Assembly: GCA_903789525.1 (NCBI GenBank)
Contig: CAIFER010000001.1
Span: forward strand, 682,001 to 746,000
Length of the DNA stretch: 64,000 bases
Source of the DNA: an uncultured Aeriscardovia sp.
Lineage (GTDB): Bacteria; Actinomycetota; Actinomycetes; Actinomycetales; Bifidobacteriaceae
Direction: 5' to 3'
Made by a program: the position numbers and the translations under genes. The first letter of the stretch is position 1. Each line of letters starts with the position of its first letter. The notes below the pieces were generated by a model. It was not told the DNA's origin and did not search any database. It saw only the letters and a program-made list of their open reading frames with translations. Below, piece by piece: positions 36,473-44,265 of this stretch.

Positions 36473-36658
36473 ATGAACAAAAAGCAGCCGGAATTAATTT
36501 CTCTTCATGATGCGTGGATTAGTGCTGATATTAGTGCTGATATGTCGCGATTTCGACGAGATTGCCGTCTGGATCGCGCACGTACACGGATGTCATGGCA
36601 CCGCGAGCTCCGTGACGCGTCACTGGTCCGGCCTCGATTGACACATTGTGTGCCGTGA
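36473..36658 (+). other. Short ORF with strong ribosome site; possible 5' remnant of a lost gene
   Basis: AAAGGAG overlaps the stop of the YesL remnant and precedes ATG at 36473. The first 17-18 codons (MNKKQPELISLHDAWIS) look like a normal gene start, after which the frame runs antisense through the VOC gene. It may be the start of the next operon gene, cut off where the VOC gene now ends. I do not recognise the peptide. Confidence 0.35.
36519..36542 (-). repeat. Perfect 12-bp tandem duplication across VOC gene stop
   Basis: TTAGTGCTGATA occurs twice head to tail; on the coding strand TATCAGCACTAA-TATCAGCACTAA. The first copy encodes the final Tyr-Gln-His-stop of the VOC protein and the second repeats it in frame. 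Confidence 0.9.
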
Positions 36659-36926
36659 TATCGCGGCAAATTTCCTCACTCGTCAATGGCGATTCGAGGC
36701 AGAAATCAAAGCAACCGGTTTGCAAATTATTCGCGACGATTGAACCAGACGCATTTGCTGGCGTCCGTAAGCGCAGCAACATGTTTCCGCACCGCAATGT
36801 CACTGCCCCATCCGCTTCATGCTCACGCGAAGCAATGGGCAGACCAAGAACTGTGTGGTAGAAATCGACCGCCTTCGTCAGATCAGACACTGTCAGCACA
36901 AAGTGATCAAATCCGCGAATGACCAT
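36531..36926 (-). CDS. VOC-family (glyoxalase/dioxygenase-like) protein
   Basis: 131-residue vicinal-oxygen-chelate protein with two beta-alpha-beta-beta-beta modules: GFDHFVLTVSDLTKAVDFYHTVLG at the start (His8 as a metal ligand) and SVYVRDPDGNLVEI at the end (Glu as a metal ligand). Members include glyoxalase I, fosfomycin-resistance enzymes and small dioxygenases; the sequence does not show which. It is flanked by the carbohydrate deletion region and a nucleoside hydrolase gene on the same strand. Confidence 0.85.
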   Translation of the reverse strand: MVIRGFDHFVLTVSDLTKAVDFYHTVLGLPIASREHEADGAVTLRCGNMLLRLRTPANASGSIVANNLQTGCFDFCLESPLTSEEICRDITAHNVSIEAGPVTRHGARGAMTSVYVRDPDGNLVEIATYQH

Positions 36927-37012
36927 GACTTCTCATCTCCGTCATCGTGCTAAATCGTGTAAATTGTGTGATCTGCACGACCGTATCGCCTCTTTTATGA
37001 CTTTGCTGCGAT

Positions 37013-37972
37013 TTATGCGATCGCTTGCGCAACCGCATCAAAGAATGTGTGATAGAACGCATCGAGGTTGAGCTGCAATACTGTCTGTGTCTGCATATCC
37101 TTCTTTTGACCGAAAGCGAGATCACCGATCGTTCTTCCGCGGGTCGGACCGTCGAGCTCCACCTTCAGGTGCCGATACAACGACTGAGTAATCAGCTCGG
37201 GATGCACAGCCAACACTGTTGCCGTCGGATCTGAAATAAAGCAACCACCCAGTCCTGGATAATTGATGTTGTACGCGTGGATGTAGAACGCGAGCATCCC
37301 GGCCAAGAATTTTCCACGTGCCGTCTCTGCTTGAGCCCACGCGTCTGACTGCTTTTTTGTCAGCACTGTCGTGGTCGTCACATCACGGCCGACAATCATG
37401 AGATGTGCCCCACTCGAGAGGACCCGCTGAGCTGATTCCGGATCCTCCCCCACGTTCGCTTCTGTCCACGCATTGATTGACCCCGGAACCGTCACAGCCG
37501 TTCCCATAATCACAATGCGACCGACTTCGTGTGCCATCGATGGGCGCAATTGCAGTGCATCCGCAAGATTTGTCAGCGCACCGGTGGCAATAATCGTCAA
37601 ATCTGACCCGTACTTTTCGGCTGCACGTGCCATAAATGTGGCAGCTGGCATCTGCTCTGGTTTCCGCGTCGTATCCGGGATATTCTGCTCACCCAATCCA
37701 TTGCGACCGTGGATGAGTTCGACGCCCGGCGCCACTTCAAAGCTCCGCATCCCTGAAGCGTGCTTGACACCCAAATAAACTGGCACATCGTCAGCACCAA
37801 AGAGGGAGAGAACGGCAAGACTGTTGCGAGCAGATTGTTCCATCTGAACGTTGCCATAGGACGCCGTGACGCCAATCAGGCTCGATGACGGATCATTTTT
37901 CAGCAACTGCACTAATGTGACGAGCGCTAGTGCGTCGTCAATGCCTGTATCCAAGTCACACAGATATTTCAC
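37013..37972 (-). CDS. IunH-family nucleoside hydrolase
   Basis: 319-residue ribonucleoside hydrolase-fold protein that should split nucleosides to base and ribose. The calcium site DLDTGIDDA (Asp6, Asp8, Asp12, Asp13) is intact, with ATGALTNLADAL and IMGTAVTVPGSINAWTEANVGEDPESAQ downstream. The motif usually written HDP near residue 240 reads ISDP: the Asp metal ligand remains but the leaving-group His is Ser. Base preference is unknown. It is followed by the VOC gene with 86 bp between. Confidence 0.9.
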   Translation of the reverse strand: MKYLCDLDTGIDDALALVTLVQLLKNDPSSSLIGVTASYGNVQMEQSARNSLAVLSLFGADDVPVYLGVKHASGMRSFEVAPGVELIHGRNGLGEQNIPDTTRKPEQMPAATFMARAAEKYGSDLTIIATGALTNLADALQLRPSMAHEVGRIVIMGTAVTVPGSINAWTEANVGEDPESAQRVLSSGAHLMIVGRDVTTTTVLTKKQSDAWAQAETARGKFLAGMLAFYIHAYNINYPGLGGCFISDPTATVLAVHPELITQSLYRHLKVELDGPTRGRTIGDLAFGQKKDMQTQTVLQLNLDAFYHTFFDAVAQAIA

Positions 37973-38039
37973 GGTGCAAGCCTTTCACTTCTCAGTGGGA
38001 GATGACTGTTAGTCTCTTTAGTCTCTACTGATATTTTCA

Positions 38040-38555
38040 TTACTTTTTGGTCTTATCCGCCGAGACGAGCATACGCATCAACTGTGATTCTGCCGCATGG
38101 ACGTGCATCAACGCTGTCTTGATCGCCTGCTCAGAGTGCGTTTTCATGGCATCCCAATATTCGATTTTCGCTTTGACAAACTTTTTACGCAGACGCGCGA
38201 CTGCTTGCTCTCGCTCAATTGAAGAAAGCTGTGACTCCAACAGTTGCTTCTGATTTTCCGGATCCACGCTTTTAGACTGAGCAGCAGTAAGGTAACGCCT
38301 CAAATCAGCCAGTGGCATCCCGGTCGCTGCTACGCACGCCACTCCCATGAGACGATCTATATCATCAGAGGTGAAATACCGGTGACCGATCTCATCACGA
38401 CGCACCGGTGGAATGACATGTTCTTTTTCATAAAAGCGAATCGTGCTGGCATGCAAGCCACTCAACGCACTCGCCTCAGCAATACTCATGTGCGCAGATG
38501 AAGAGAGACGTGTGGATGAAGAAGCTGAAGAATGAAGATTTCTCGAAATTCCCAT
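38040..38555 (-). CDS. MerR-family transcriptional regulator
   Basis: 171-residue regulator with a MerR HTH (MSIAEASALSGLHASTIRFYEKEHVIPPVRRDEIGHRYF without extra residues, about 23-62), a dimerisation helix (LRRYLTAAQ to KFVKAKIEYW) and a short C-terminal helix. No Cys pair or other metal site is seen. I took the ATG at 38555; the only longer frame would read through the tRNA-His gene. No clear ribosome site precedes either 38555 or 38489, so it may be leaderless. Effector and target promoters are unknown. Confidence 0.85.
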   Translation of the reverse strand: MGISRNLHSSASSSTRLSSSAHMSIAEASALSGLHASTIRFYEKEHVIPPVRRDEIGHRYFTSDDIDRLMGVACVAATGMPLADLRRYLTAAQSKSVDPENQKQLLESQLSSIEREQAVARLRKKFVKAKIEYWDAMKTHSEQAIKTALMHVHAAESQLMRMLVSADKTKK

Positions 38556-38590
38556 ACTTTGATTGTAAAGAAACCGCAACCAAAACCGAG

Positions 38591-38664
38591 GGTGGGCGAC
38601 GTGGCTCGAACACGCGACCTCCTGAACCACAATCAGGTGCTCTACCAACTGAGCTACGCCCACC
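38591..38664 (-). tRNA. tRNA-His(GTG)
   Basis: On the minus strand: extra G at -1 paired with C73, acceptor GTGGGCG/CGCCCAC, anticodon arm CCTGA-TTGTGGT-TCAGG (anticodon GTG) and a T arm with TTCGAGC. It is typical of tRNA-His. It reads CAC and CAT. Confidence 0.96.
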
Positions 38665-38732
38665 ATTGCAGAAGCAACAGAAAAATATTATACATGCACC
38701 TCAGACACATCGTGTCGATCAATGCGTAGAAG

Positions 38733-38738
38733 TACAAT
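38733..38738 (+). promoter_or_regulatory. -10 box for tRNA-Val
   Basis: TACAAT lies 9 bp before the mature tRNA-Val, at the right distance for a sigma-70-type -10 element; no strong -35 is seen. Confidence 0.45.
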
Positions 38739-38747
38739 ACTCATCGA

Positions 38748-38821
38748 GGGCGATTAGCTCAGCTGGCTAGAGCGCCACGTTTACACCGTGGATGTCGGGG
38801 GTTCGAGCCCCTCATCGCCCA
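38748..38821 (+). tRNA. tRNA-Val(TAC)
   Basis: Acceptor GGGCGAT/ATCGCCC, D arm GCTC-AGCTGGCTA-GAGC, anticodon arm CCACG-TTTACAC-CGTGG (anticodon TAC) and T arm with GTTCGAGCC; discriminator A, no encoded CCA. It reads GTA. Confidence 0.96.
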
Positions 38822-38919
38822 CTGAGAAGAAGCCAATTTCTGGCAAATCCCATTGGCAAGAAAGTTGCGCTTTTCTTTTTCATCATCAATCATCACTATC
38901 CACCACCAAGGAGTTCGCC

Positions 38920-39444
38920 ATGGATAACCCACAACCGAACAATTTCGATTCAAATAATTACGAGCAGACCTTCACTCCGCAAGAACCGCCCCAGCAGCAG
39001 CCAGTGCAACAGCCGACTCAACCGCAAGAACCACCAACACAGCCAGCTCAGCCACAGCAACCCCAGCAGCCGACACAGCAACAGCAACCAAATCAGCAGC
39101 AGACGTATACATCACAAACCGCACAGACAGCACAGACCACACAAACTGCGCCATGGATGCGTCAGCAGCAGTACGTGACAGGCCCAGGGATGAGCACAAA
39201 GTCAAAGATCGTCGCCGGTCTGTTCGGCATTTTCTTTGGCGGTCTCGGCGTCCACAACTTCTACCTGGGCAAGACCGGCCGCGGCATTATTCAACTGTTG
39301 TTGACGCTTCTCGGATGGATCTTCTTCGGTCTGGGCCCGATCGCTTCAGTTATTTGGGGTCTCGTCGAAGGAATCGAGATTCTTGGCTCACATCCAGGAT
39401 CGCAGTGGCACACTGATGGGAACAATCTGCAGCTTCAAGACTGA
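38920..39444 (+). CDS. TM2-domain membrane protein with Gln/Pro-rich N-terminus
   Basis: 174-residue protein. Residues 1 to about 95 are low complexity, dominated by Gln, Pro and Thr (QEPP and TQTAQ type repeats). A TM2 domain follows: KIVAGLFGIFFGGLGVHNFYLG, then GIIQLLLTLLGWIFFGLGPIASVIWGLVEGI, two short membrane helices with the family's Gly/Asn/Tyr pattern. AAGGAG precedes the ATG. Such proteins are common in actinobacteria; their role is not established. A strong terminator follows 68 bp after the stop. Confidence 0.9.
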   Translation: MDNPQPNNFDSNNYEQTFTPQEPPQQQPVQQPTQPQEPPTQPAQPQQPQQPTQQQQPNQQQTYTSQTAQTAQTTQTAPWMRQQQYVTGPGMSTKSKIVAGLFGIFFGGLGVHNFYLGKTGRGIIQLLLTLLGWIFFGLGPIASVIWGLVEGIEILGSHPGSQWHTDGNNLQLQD

Positions 39445-39511
39445 GATACACTCAACTGCTGCGAAAGAAGCTAAATAAGTTCTCGTCATATTTCGTTTAT
39501 CTCATACGCTA

Positions 39512-39546
39512 AAGGCCTGCCGAGTTTATCTCGACAGGCCTTTTTA
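39512..39546 (+). terminator. Rho-independent terminator after TM2 gene
   Basis: AAAGGCCTG-C-CGAG / CTCG-A-CAGGCCTTT stem with TTTAT loop and a run of Ts. It lies between the TM2 gene and the convergent DUF3052 gene. Confidence 0.92.
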
Positions 39547-39615
39547 TGTGCGTACTACTCGCATATTTCAGCACACAACTCTCAGCGCCTCAAACGGTGA
39601 AAGTTTCAAAAGCGT

Positions 39616-40065
39616 TTACTTTTCACGTCCACCATATGGAAGGAGCCGCACGCCGTTCCAATCTTTGGAAACAGTCACCGGCGTCGCGCAGTTCATACCC
39701 GCGCCCTTCGCGGCATTGCGAATCGTAAACGGCATCGCAGCACCGGTTCTGCCTGGTTTCGGCGTCAAAATCCAGCACGGAGCATCATCATCGAGCGGAG
39801 ACGTTGCATCCACGATCGTGTCTGACAACGTGTCCTCATCGTCTCCATCTCGCCACCAAATGATGGAACCGTCAACGGGACCGTCATAGTCTTCGTCTTG
39901 CAAATCTTCGCCGGTGACGCCTTCGATCGCCTGACGAACATCCTCGTCAACATCATCGTCCCACATGTATTCCTGGACGATGTCACCTTTTGTGAAGCCG
40001 AATTCCTTTGCTTGAATTGAGGTTTGGTTAGCCACAGAAGAGATCATAGCAAAATCGACAGTCAT
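39616..40065 (-). CDS. DUF3052 family protein
   Basis: 149-residue protein with the actinobacterial DUF3052 pattern: FGFTKGDIVQEYMWDDDVDED, IEGVTGEDLQDEDYD, SIIWWRDGD, CWILTPKPGR and a final KDWNGVRLLP. The family has no proven function; members are small, acidic and cytosolic. Its ATG overlaps the stop of the upstream Lon-domain protease gene (ATGA), which suggests coupling; an internal ATG at 40047 is an alternative start. Confidence 0.85.
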   Translation of the reverse strand: MTVDFAMISSVANQTSIQAKEFGFTKGDIVQEYMWDDDVDEDVRQAIEGVTGEDLQDEDYDGPVDGSIIWWRDGDDEDTLSDTIVDATSPLDDDAPCWILTPKPGRTGAAMPFTIRNAAKGAGMNCATPVTVSKDWNGVRLLPYGGREK

Positions 40066-40901
40066 CGGCGATGCGCATTGATCGCACAGCCCGGTAACTG
40101 ATTGCCTTCGTTTCGACCGATGAGCTCAACATCGTGATATGCCTGCGCCAGCGTGGAAACGCGGATCTCGTGAAGGCCATTCGGCACGTGGCCAGCTGCT
40201 TCAGCACAATTGCCAGCGGGAACAAAGAACCAGTGCGCACCATCACGGCGAGCAGCCAGCATCTTCTTCGTCACGCCACCAATCACACCAACTTTTCCAC
40301 GTGCCTGAATCGTGCCGGTACCAGCGATCGTCTGCCCACCGGTTTCTGATTGCGGAGTCACTTTATCAATGATGCCAAGCGTAAACATCAATCCTGCGCT
40401 CGGGCCGCCAATATCCCCCGCCGTCACGTGAACATGAGAAGCGGAAAGGTGATATCCACGATGCCTCAGAAAATCGATGGCCTGCTGCGTTGCTGACGAT
40501 TGTGCGCCCGTCATCTCCTGTTTTTGCTCGTGATCGAACTGCTGACTTGACTGAGATGGAGGGAAGAAAACCTCTTGAGGTAATACGGCGGCAGACGGAC
40601 TGATCCATCCCCCGATTGCTTCCCACACAAACGCTGGCTGGCCTGGAACACCGTTAATGTTGACGGTCGTCATGAGCAACTTGCCTGAATCGCGATGTGT
40701 GCGTACGCCCGATAGCTCAATCACATCTTTTTTCCCGACTTTCCCGAGCACGTTGAGCGTCGGACCCGGTGATTCGATACTGAAAGACGTCGGCAAAAAC
40801 AGCACAATGATGCACACGAGAACAAAAACCGGCCACGACCGGAACGTGAAATGATGGCGAGACCGTCCTGTGCGGTGCTTCGAATCTTTCAGATGTGCCA
40901 T
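40062..40901 (-). CDS. Membrane-anchored Lon-domain protease (YlbL-like) without PDZ domain
   Basis: 279-residue protein. After a basic N-terminus one helix (WPVFVLVCIIVLFLPTSF, about 23-40) anchors it with the rest outside. The YlbL-type beta region follows (ESPGPTLNVLG, LLMTTVNI), then EMTGAQSSATQQAIDFL, then the S16 Lon protease domain with catalytic Ser168 (GDIGGPSAGLMF) and Lys213 (GGVTKK). Known YlbL-like proteins have a PDZ domain of about 90 residues between the last two parts; here it is missing and the protein is correspondingly short. AGGAGG precedes the ATG. The catalytic dyad is intact, so it should still cut envelope proteins. Confidence 0.87.
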   Translation of the reverse strand: MAHLKDSKHRTGRSRHHFTFRSWPVFVLVCIIVLFLPTSFSIESPGPTLNVLGKVGKKDVIELSGVRTHRDSGKLLMTTVNINGVPGQPAFVWEAIGGWISPSAAVLPQEVFFPPSQSSQQFDHEQKQEMTGAQSSATQQAIDFLRHRGYHLSASHVHVTAGDIGGPSAGLMFTLGIIDKVTPQSETGGQTIAGTGTIQARGKVGVIGGVTKKMLAARRDGAHWFFVPAGNCAEAAGHVPNGLHEIRVSTLAQAYHDVELIGRNEGNQLPGCAINAHRR

Positions 40902-41033
40902 TGACGACCTCCTGCGCAGAAACCTGCACGCATCAGTGTGATTGTGCGATGACGCTGTGGGCTAATCTTCGCTATTTTGTTAGCCCTTCGCGACATGCTA
41001 TTGGTAAGTGTTGATTCAGAAAGGCACAAAGGC

Positions 41034-42692
41034 ATGGACAGCAACGAACTTCATGACTGGATGATTCAGGCTTTTGGGAATGCTCAAGGTGAGCAAGCGT
41101 GGCAGCAATTCCAAATGCTCCCTGATGCAATGAAGGATCAGGTTCTTTCGCAACCAGCCAGCTCACTGCCACCGGCGTCACAGATCGGTTCACTCTTTAC
41201 TGCACTGAGCAACTCCCAGGCGGCACAAGGCACGACAGATCCGTCCTCGCCACTTGATCAAGGCATCGTCAGTTCGATTGCACACTCGCTGGTGCAGCAC
41301 ACCAATACGTCTCACGATTCCACATCGTCGTCATCGCAAACCTCCACGCCACAGATCGAGTCCACTGCGCATCTGCCAGCACCAACGAAGGAGCAGTACG
41401 CGAATACCATCTCAACAGCCAGTTTGTGGCTCGATGCGGCAACGAGCATGAACCCGCCTTCTGGCACACCGCTGTTGCTGTCACGCGATCAGTGGATCGA
41501 TGCCACGATCCCGAATTGGGTCAAACTGGCTAATCCGGTTGCCCGCCAAACAATTGCAGCTCTGCGTTCTGTTTTCATCGAACGGTTTGGCCAAGATTCC
41601 AACTTCGAAACGAGCGCAGGTCTTCTGGCTGGCCCGGTCCCGATTACTCTGCCTGATAACTTGCGTGATCCGAAAAAGATGATCGAGATGGTCGGTGCCA
41701 CCTCTTTCTCCATGCAGCTAGGGAAAACGGCAGGAACACTGGCGCAGAGCGTCTTCTCTGGCTTTGATCAGGGGATTGCACTCATCGATCACGCCGCGGG
41801 AGCGATCTTGCCAGAAAATATCGATGCGTACGCCTCCTCGATCGAGCTGCCGCAAAGCGAAGTGGCTAGTTACTTGATCCTTCGCGAACTTGCGAGCGCA
41901 CGCTTGTACGCCTCCACACCGTGGCTCATGCCGCAAATCCAGGCATTGGTTGACAAGTATGCGCGTGGTATTTCGATTGACGTCGATGCCATAGAAGATC
42001 AGCTGCGTCAGTCGAGTTCACTCTCGCCGGATGGAATTTCTGGCGCCGTCGACATTTCGAACATTGCGATGTCTGAAAGCGATGAACAGAAGGAAGCGAA
42101 ACGCAGTCTCGAGCGCATCCTTGCCACCATCGAGGGTTGGATTGACTGTGTGACGTGGCAAGCAAGTCAAGCGTATCTGCCGCACATCTCCCAGCTACGC
42201 GAAATGCTGCGTCGGCGCAAGGCTGTCGGTGGGCCAGACGAGCAGACGTTCCAGGCACTCCTAGGCTTGGAGATTCACCCGGTACAAGCTCGCGAGGCAT
42301 GCCGCGTGTGGGAGCAATTGACGGCCAGCGAAGGACTGGAAGGCCGGGATGCGCATTGGAAGCATCCAGATCTTTTGCCGCAGCTGACAGAACAAACGAG
42401 CGGAGCAAATGAAGCAGGCTCTCGCGCACAGACAGATCAGTCACAGCAGGCAAATCAGCATGATCAGTCTGGCAGCTCGTCCTCGCAATCATCGCAGTCC
42501 TCACAGTCCTCACAGTCCACGAACGGACAGAAGAAAGACGCTATCGACTGGGATGCAGCGCTCGATCAGCTTTTGGACGAGGAAGCACATCGCGGCGATC
42601 AAGGGAACAAAGAGGATAAAGGAAATAAGAAAGATCAGGGGAACAATCCTGATCACCAGCCAGATCAAGATAAGCCAGATCAGCAGAAATAA
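41034..42692 (+). CDS. DUF2342 (zincin-like) protein, active-site residues not conserved
   Basis: 552-residue member of the DUF2342 family of minimal-zincin-like proteins common next to uvrD2 in actinobacteria. The core (about 120-455) has SAGLLAGPVP, YLILRELASARLYASTPWL, YARGISIDVDAIE, EGWIDCVTWQAS and RRRKAVGGPDEQTFQALLGLE. At the place of the helix that carries HExxH in true zincins the sequence is RELAS (284-288), with no His. A Ser/Gln/Asp/Lys-rich tail (about 460-552) contains SQS and GNKKD-type repeats. The ATG at 41034 has GAAAGG upstream. Likely a non-catalytic protein; function unknown. Confidence 0.75.
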   Translation: MDSNELHDWMIQAFGNAQGEQAWQQFQMLPDAMKDQVLSQPASSLPPASQIGSLFTALSNSQAAQGTTDPSSPLDQGIVSSIAHSLVQHTNTSHDSTSSSSQTSTPQIESTAHLPAPTKEQYANTISTASLWLDAATSMNPPSGTPLLLSRDQWIDATIPNWVKLANPVARQTIAALRSVFIERFGQDSNFETSAGLLAGPVPITLPDNLRDPKKMIEMVGATSFSMQLGKTAGTLAQSVFSGFDQGIALIDHAAGAILPENIDAYASSIELPQSEVASYLILRELASARLYASTPWLMPQIQALVDKYARGISIDVDAIEDQLRQSSSLSPDGISGAVDISNIAMSESDEQKEAKRSLERILATIEGWIDCVTWQASQAYLPHISQLREMLRRRKAVGGPDEQTFQALLGLEIHPVQAREACRVWEQLTASEGLEGRDAHWKHPDLLPQLTEQTSGANEAGSRAQTDQSQQANQHDQSGSSSSQSSQSSQSSQSTNGQKKDAIDWDAALDQLLDEEAHRGDQGNKEDKGNKKDQGNNPDHQPDQDKPDQQK

Positions 42693-42725
42693 CCGTCGCA
42701 GTTAGCGCAAAAATCTGCTGATCTG
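42676..42725. terminator. 12-bp inverted repeat joining two convergent gene ends
   Basis: CAGATCAGCAGA (42676-42687) and TCTGCTGATCTG (42714-42725) are perfect inverted copies enclosing both stop codons of the convergent DUF2342 and helicase genes. The arms are part of the coding ends. It probably serves as a shared transcription end hairpin; no long U-tract. Confidence 0.55.
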
Positions 42726-44213
42726 CCGTGTCATCCCACTCATTGCATCTTTTGCACGAGCGTAAGAGATGATCACGCGCTGTCGCCCTCTGGTCACTCC
42801 GACGTACAGCAAACGCCGCTCTTCCTCAATTTGGGCAGGCATACTGGCGGAGTGGAATGGAATGAGCCCGTCTGACGCTCCGATGATGAAAACGATATTC
42901 CACTCCAAGCCCTTGGCTGCATGCAGTGACGAGAGCGTAACCATCGGCTGACTCAGTGATTGCTCTCGGCCAGAATCCACTGCGGCGACGAGTCCCTTCG
43001 AGAGCGTCTCCTTGCTCTGTCCATGACTGGTCATCCGCCGCAACATGTATGGAACACTCACCTCATCAAGCGCATGCCTCACTTCCGTCAGTTGCGAATT
43101 GATGCGCGAAAGAACTGCAATCTCATCAAGACTCTGCCCTGCAGCACGCAAATCGGCAATACGATGAGCGACGAGTTGAGCCTCACTCTGATCCGTCGCG
43201 CACGTTTGTACTTGCACAAGAGCTCCAGGCTGCTGGCCTTCATGTGGCCGTAAACGGAGATAATCACTCGCATGTGGCGAGCCGGTCAAAATCCGATTAG
43301 CGAAACCAATAATTCTGCCAGTAGAACGGTAATCCGTCGACAACTCGATATCTGCTGAAAGCGGTTGGAATTCACGCGGAAAATTCAGCAAATAGTAGCT
43401 CGTTGCGCCGTCGAACGAATAAATTGTCTGCGCCGGATCCCCCACCACGCAAATATTGTGATTAGCCGGACCGAGCCACAGATCAATCATCCGATGCTGG
43501 AGCGGAGAAATATCCTGATACTCATCGACTGTCAGCCATCCAATTGACTGGCGGATGCGTTGAGCAATTTCCTCGTTGGAATCGATCAAATGGCACAAAA
43601 TGAGCAGGATGTCATTGAAATCCATGAATCCTGCAGCCGATTTCCTGCGCTCGAACACCTCGAGGACATGCGCCATCTGCTCTGGAGACAACCCAAGCGG
43701 AGGCATACGATTAAGCTGACGACACACCGCCGGATATGACTGTGGCGCAATGAGACTGACTTTCGTCCAGTTAATCTCGGCCAACACATCTGATGCTTCG
43801 CGCGACGACAGCCCACCCATGTCCGTAATCTCGACGACTGCTGCTGAAGCAATTTTTTCCAAGTGCTCCTCCAGTCGCGGAAACGGCGCATCGACCATAT
43901 CCGTCCAGATCGATCGAAGTTGCGAAAGAGCTAGCGAATGAATGGTGGACGCGTGCACACCAGCGACACCGAGTCGAGCAAGCCGTGACTTCATCTCCCC
44001 TGCTGCCTTCGTAGAAAAGGTCACTGCATAGACGCGATTTGGATTCCATGTCTCGCTCAGGCATGCGTAGGCGATACGACGGGTGATTGTTCGCGTCTTC
44101 CCTGCCCCCGCTACAGCAGTGATCCTGACTGGTCCCGTCAACGTCGATGCAGCGATCCTCTGCTGCGAATTGAGCCCGTCAAGAATGTGTTGAGCCTGAT
44201 GCGCCAATACCAT
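42702..44213 (-). CDS. UvrD/PcrA-like superfamily 1 DNA helicase (UvrD2-like)
   Basis: 503-residue 3'-5' SF1 helicase. Motifs: Q-motif LNSQQRIAAS, Walker A AVAGAGKT (33-40), Ia TFSTKAAGEM, II VDEYQDISPLQ, III GDPAQTIYSFDGA, IV DYRSTGRI, V SLHAAKGLEWNIVFI and VI LLYVGVTRGRQR. Mycobacterial UvrD2 is about 700 residues with a C-terminal HRDC and tetracysteine region; this protein ends right after the helicase core. I took the ATG at 44213; a longer frame has no homology. Divergent from the APH-fold gene by 52 bp. Role: repair or unwinding at blocked forks. Confidence 0.9.
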   Translation of the reverse strand: MVLAHQAQHILDGLNSQQRIAASTLTGPVRITAVAGAGKTRTITRRIAYACLSETWNPNRVYAVTFSTKAAGEMKSRLARLGVAGVHASTIHSLALSQLRSIWTDMVDAPFPRLEEHLEKIASAAVVEITDMGGLSSREASDVLAEINWTKVSLIAPQSYPAVCRQLNRMPPLGLSPEQMAHVLEVFERRKSAAGFMDFNDILLILCHLIDSNEEIAQRIRQSIGWLTVDEYQDISPLQHRMIDLWLGPANHNICVVGDPAQTIYSFDGATSYYLLNFPREFQPLSADIELSTDYRSTGRIIGFANRILTGSPHASDYLRLRPHEGQQPGALVQVQTCATDQSEAQLVAHRIADLRAAGQSLDEIAVLSRINSQLTEVRHALDEVSVPYMLRRMTSHGQSKETLSKGLVAAVDSGREQSLSQPMVTLSSLHAAKGLEWNIVFIIGASDGLIPFHSASMPAQIEEERRLLYVGVTRGRQRVIISYARAKDAMSGMTRQISRFLR

Positions 44214-44265
44214 AGTTCTATTGTGAGTCTCACGGGCGAAACAGGAAACGGGGGTTACCGCTAAA

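Noticed and set aside
38556-38666. In-frame N-terminal extension of the MerR regulator
   Set aside because: The codons are those of the tRNA-His gene, so the reading is not protein coding.
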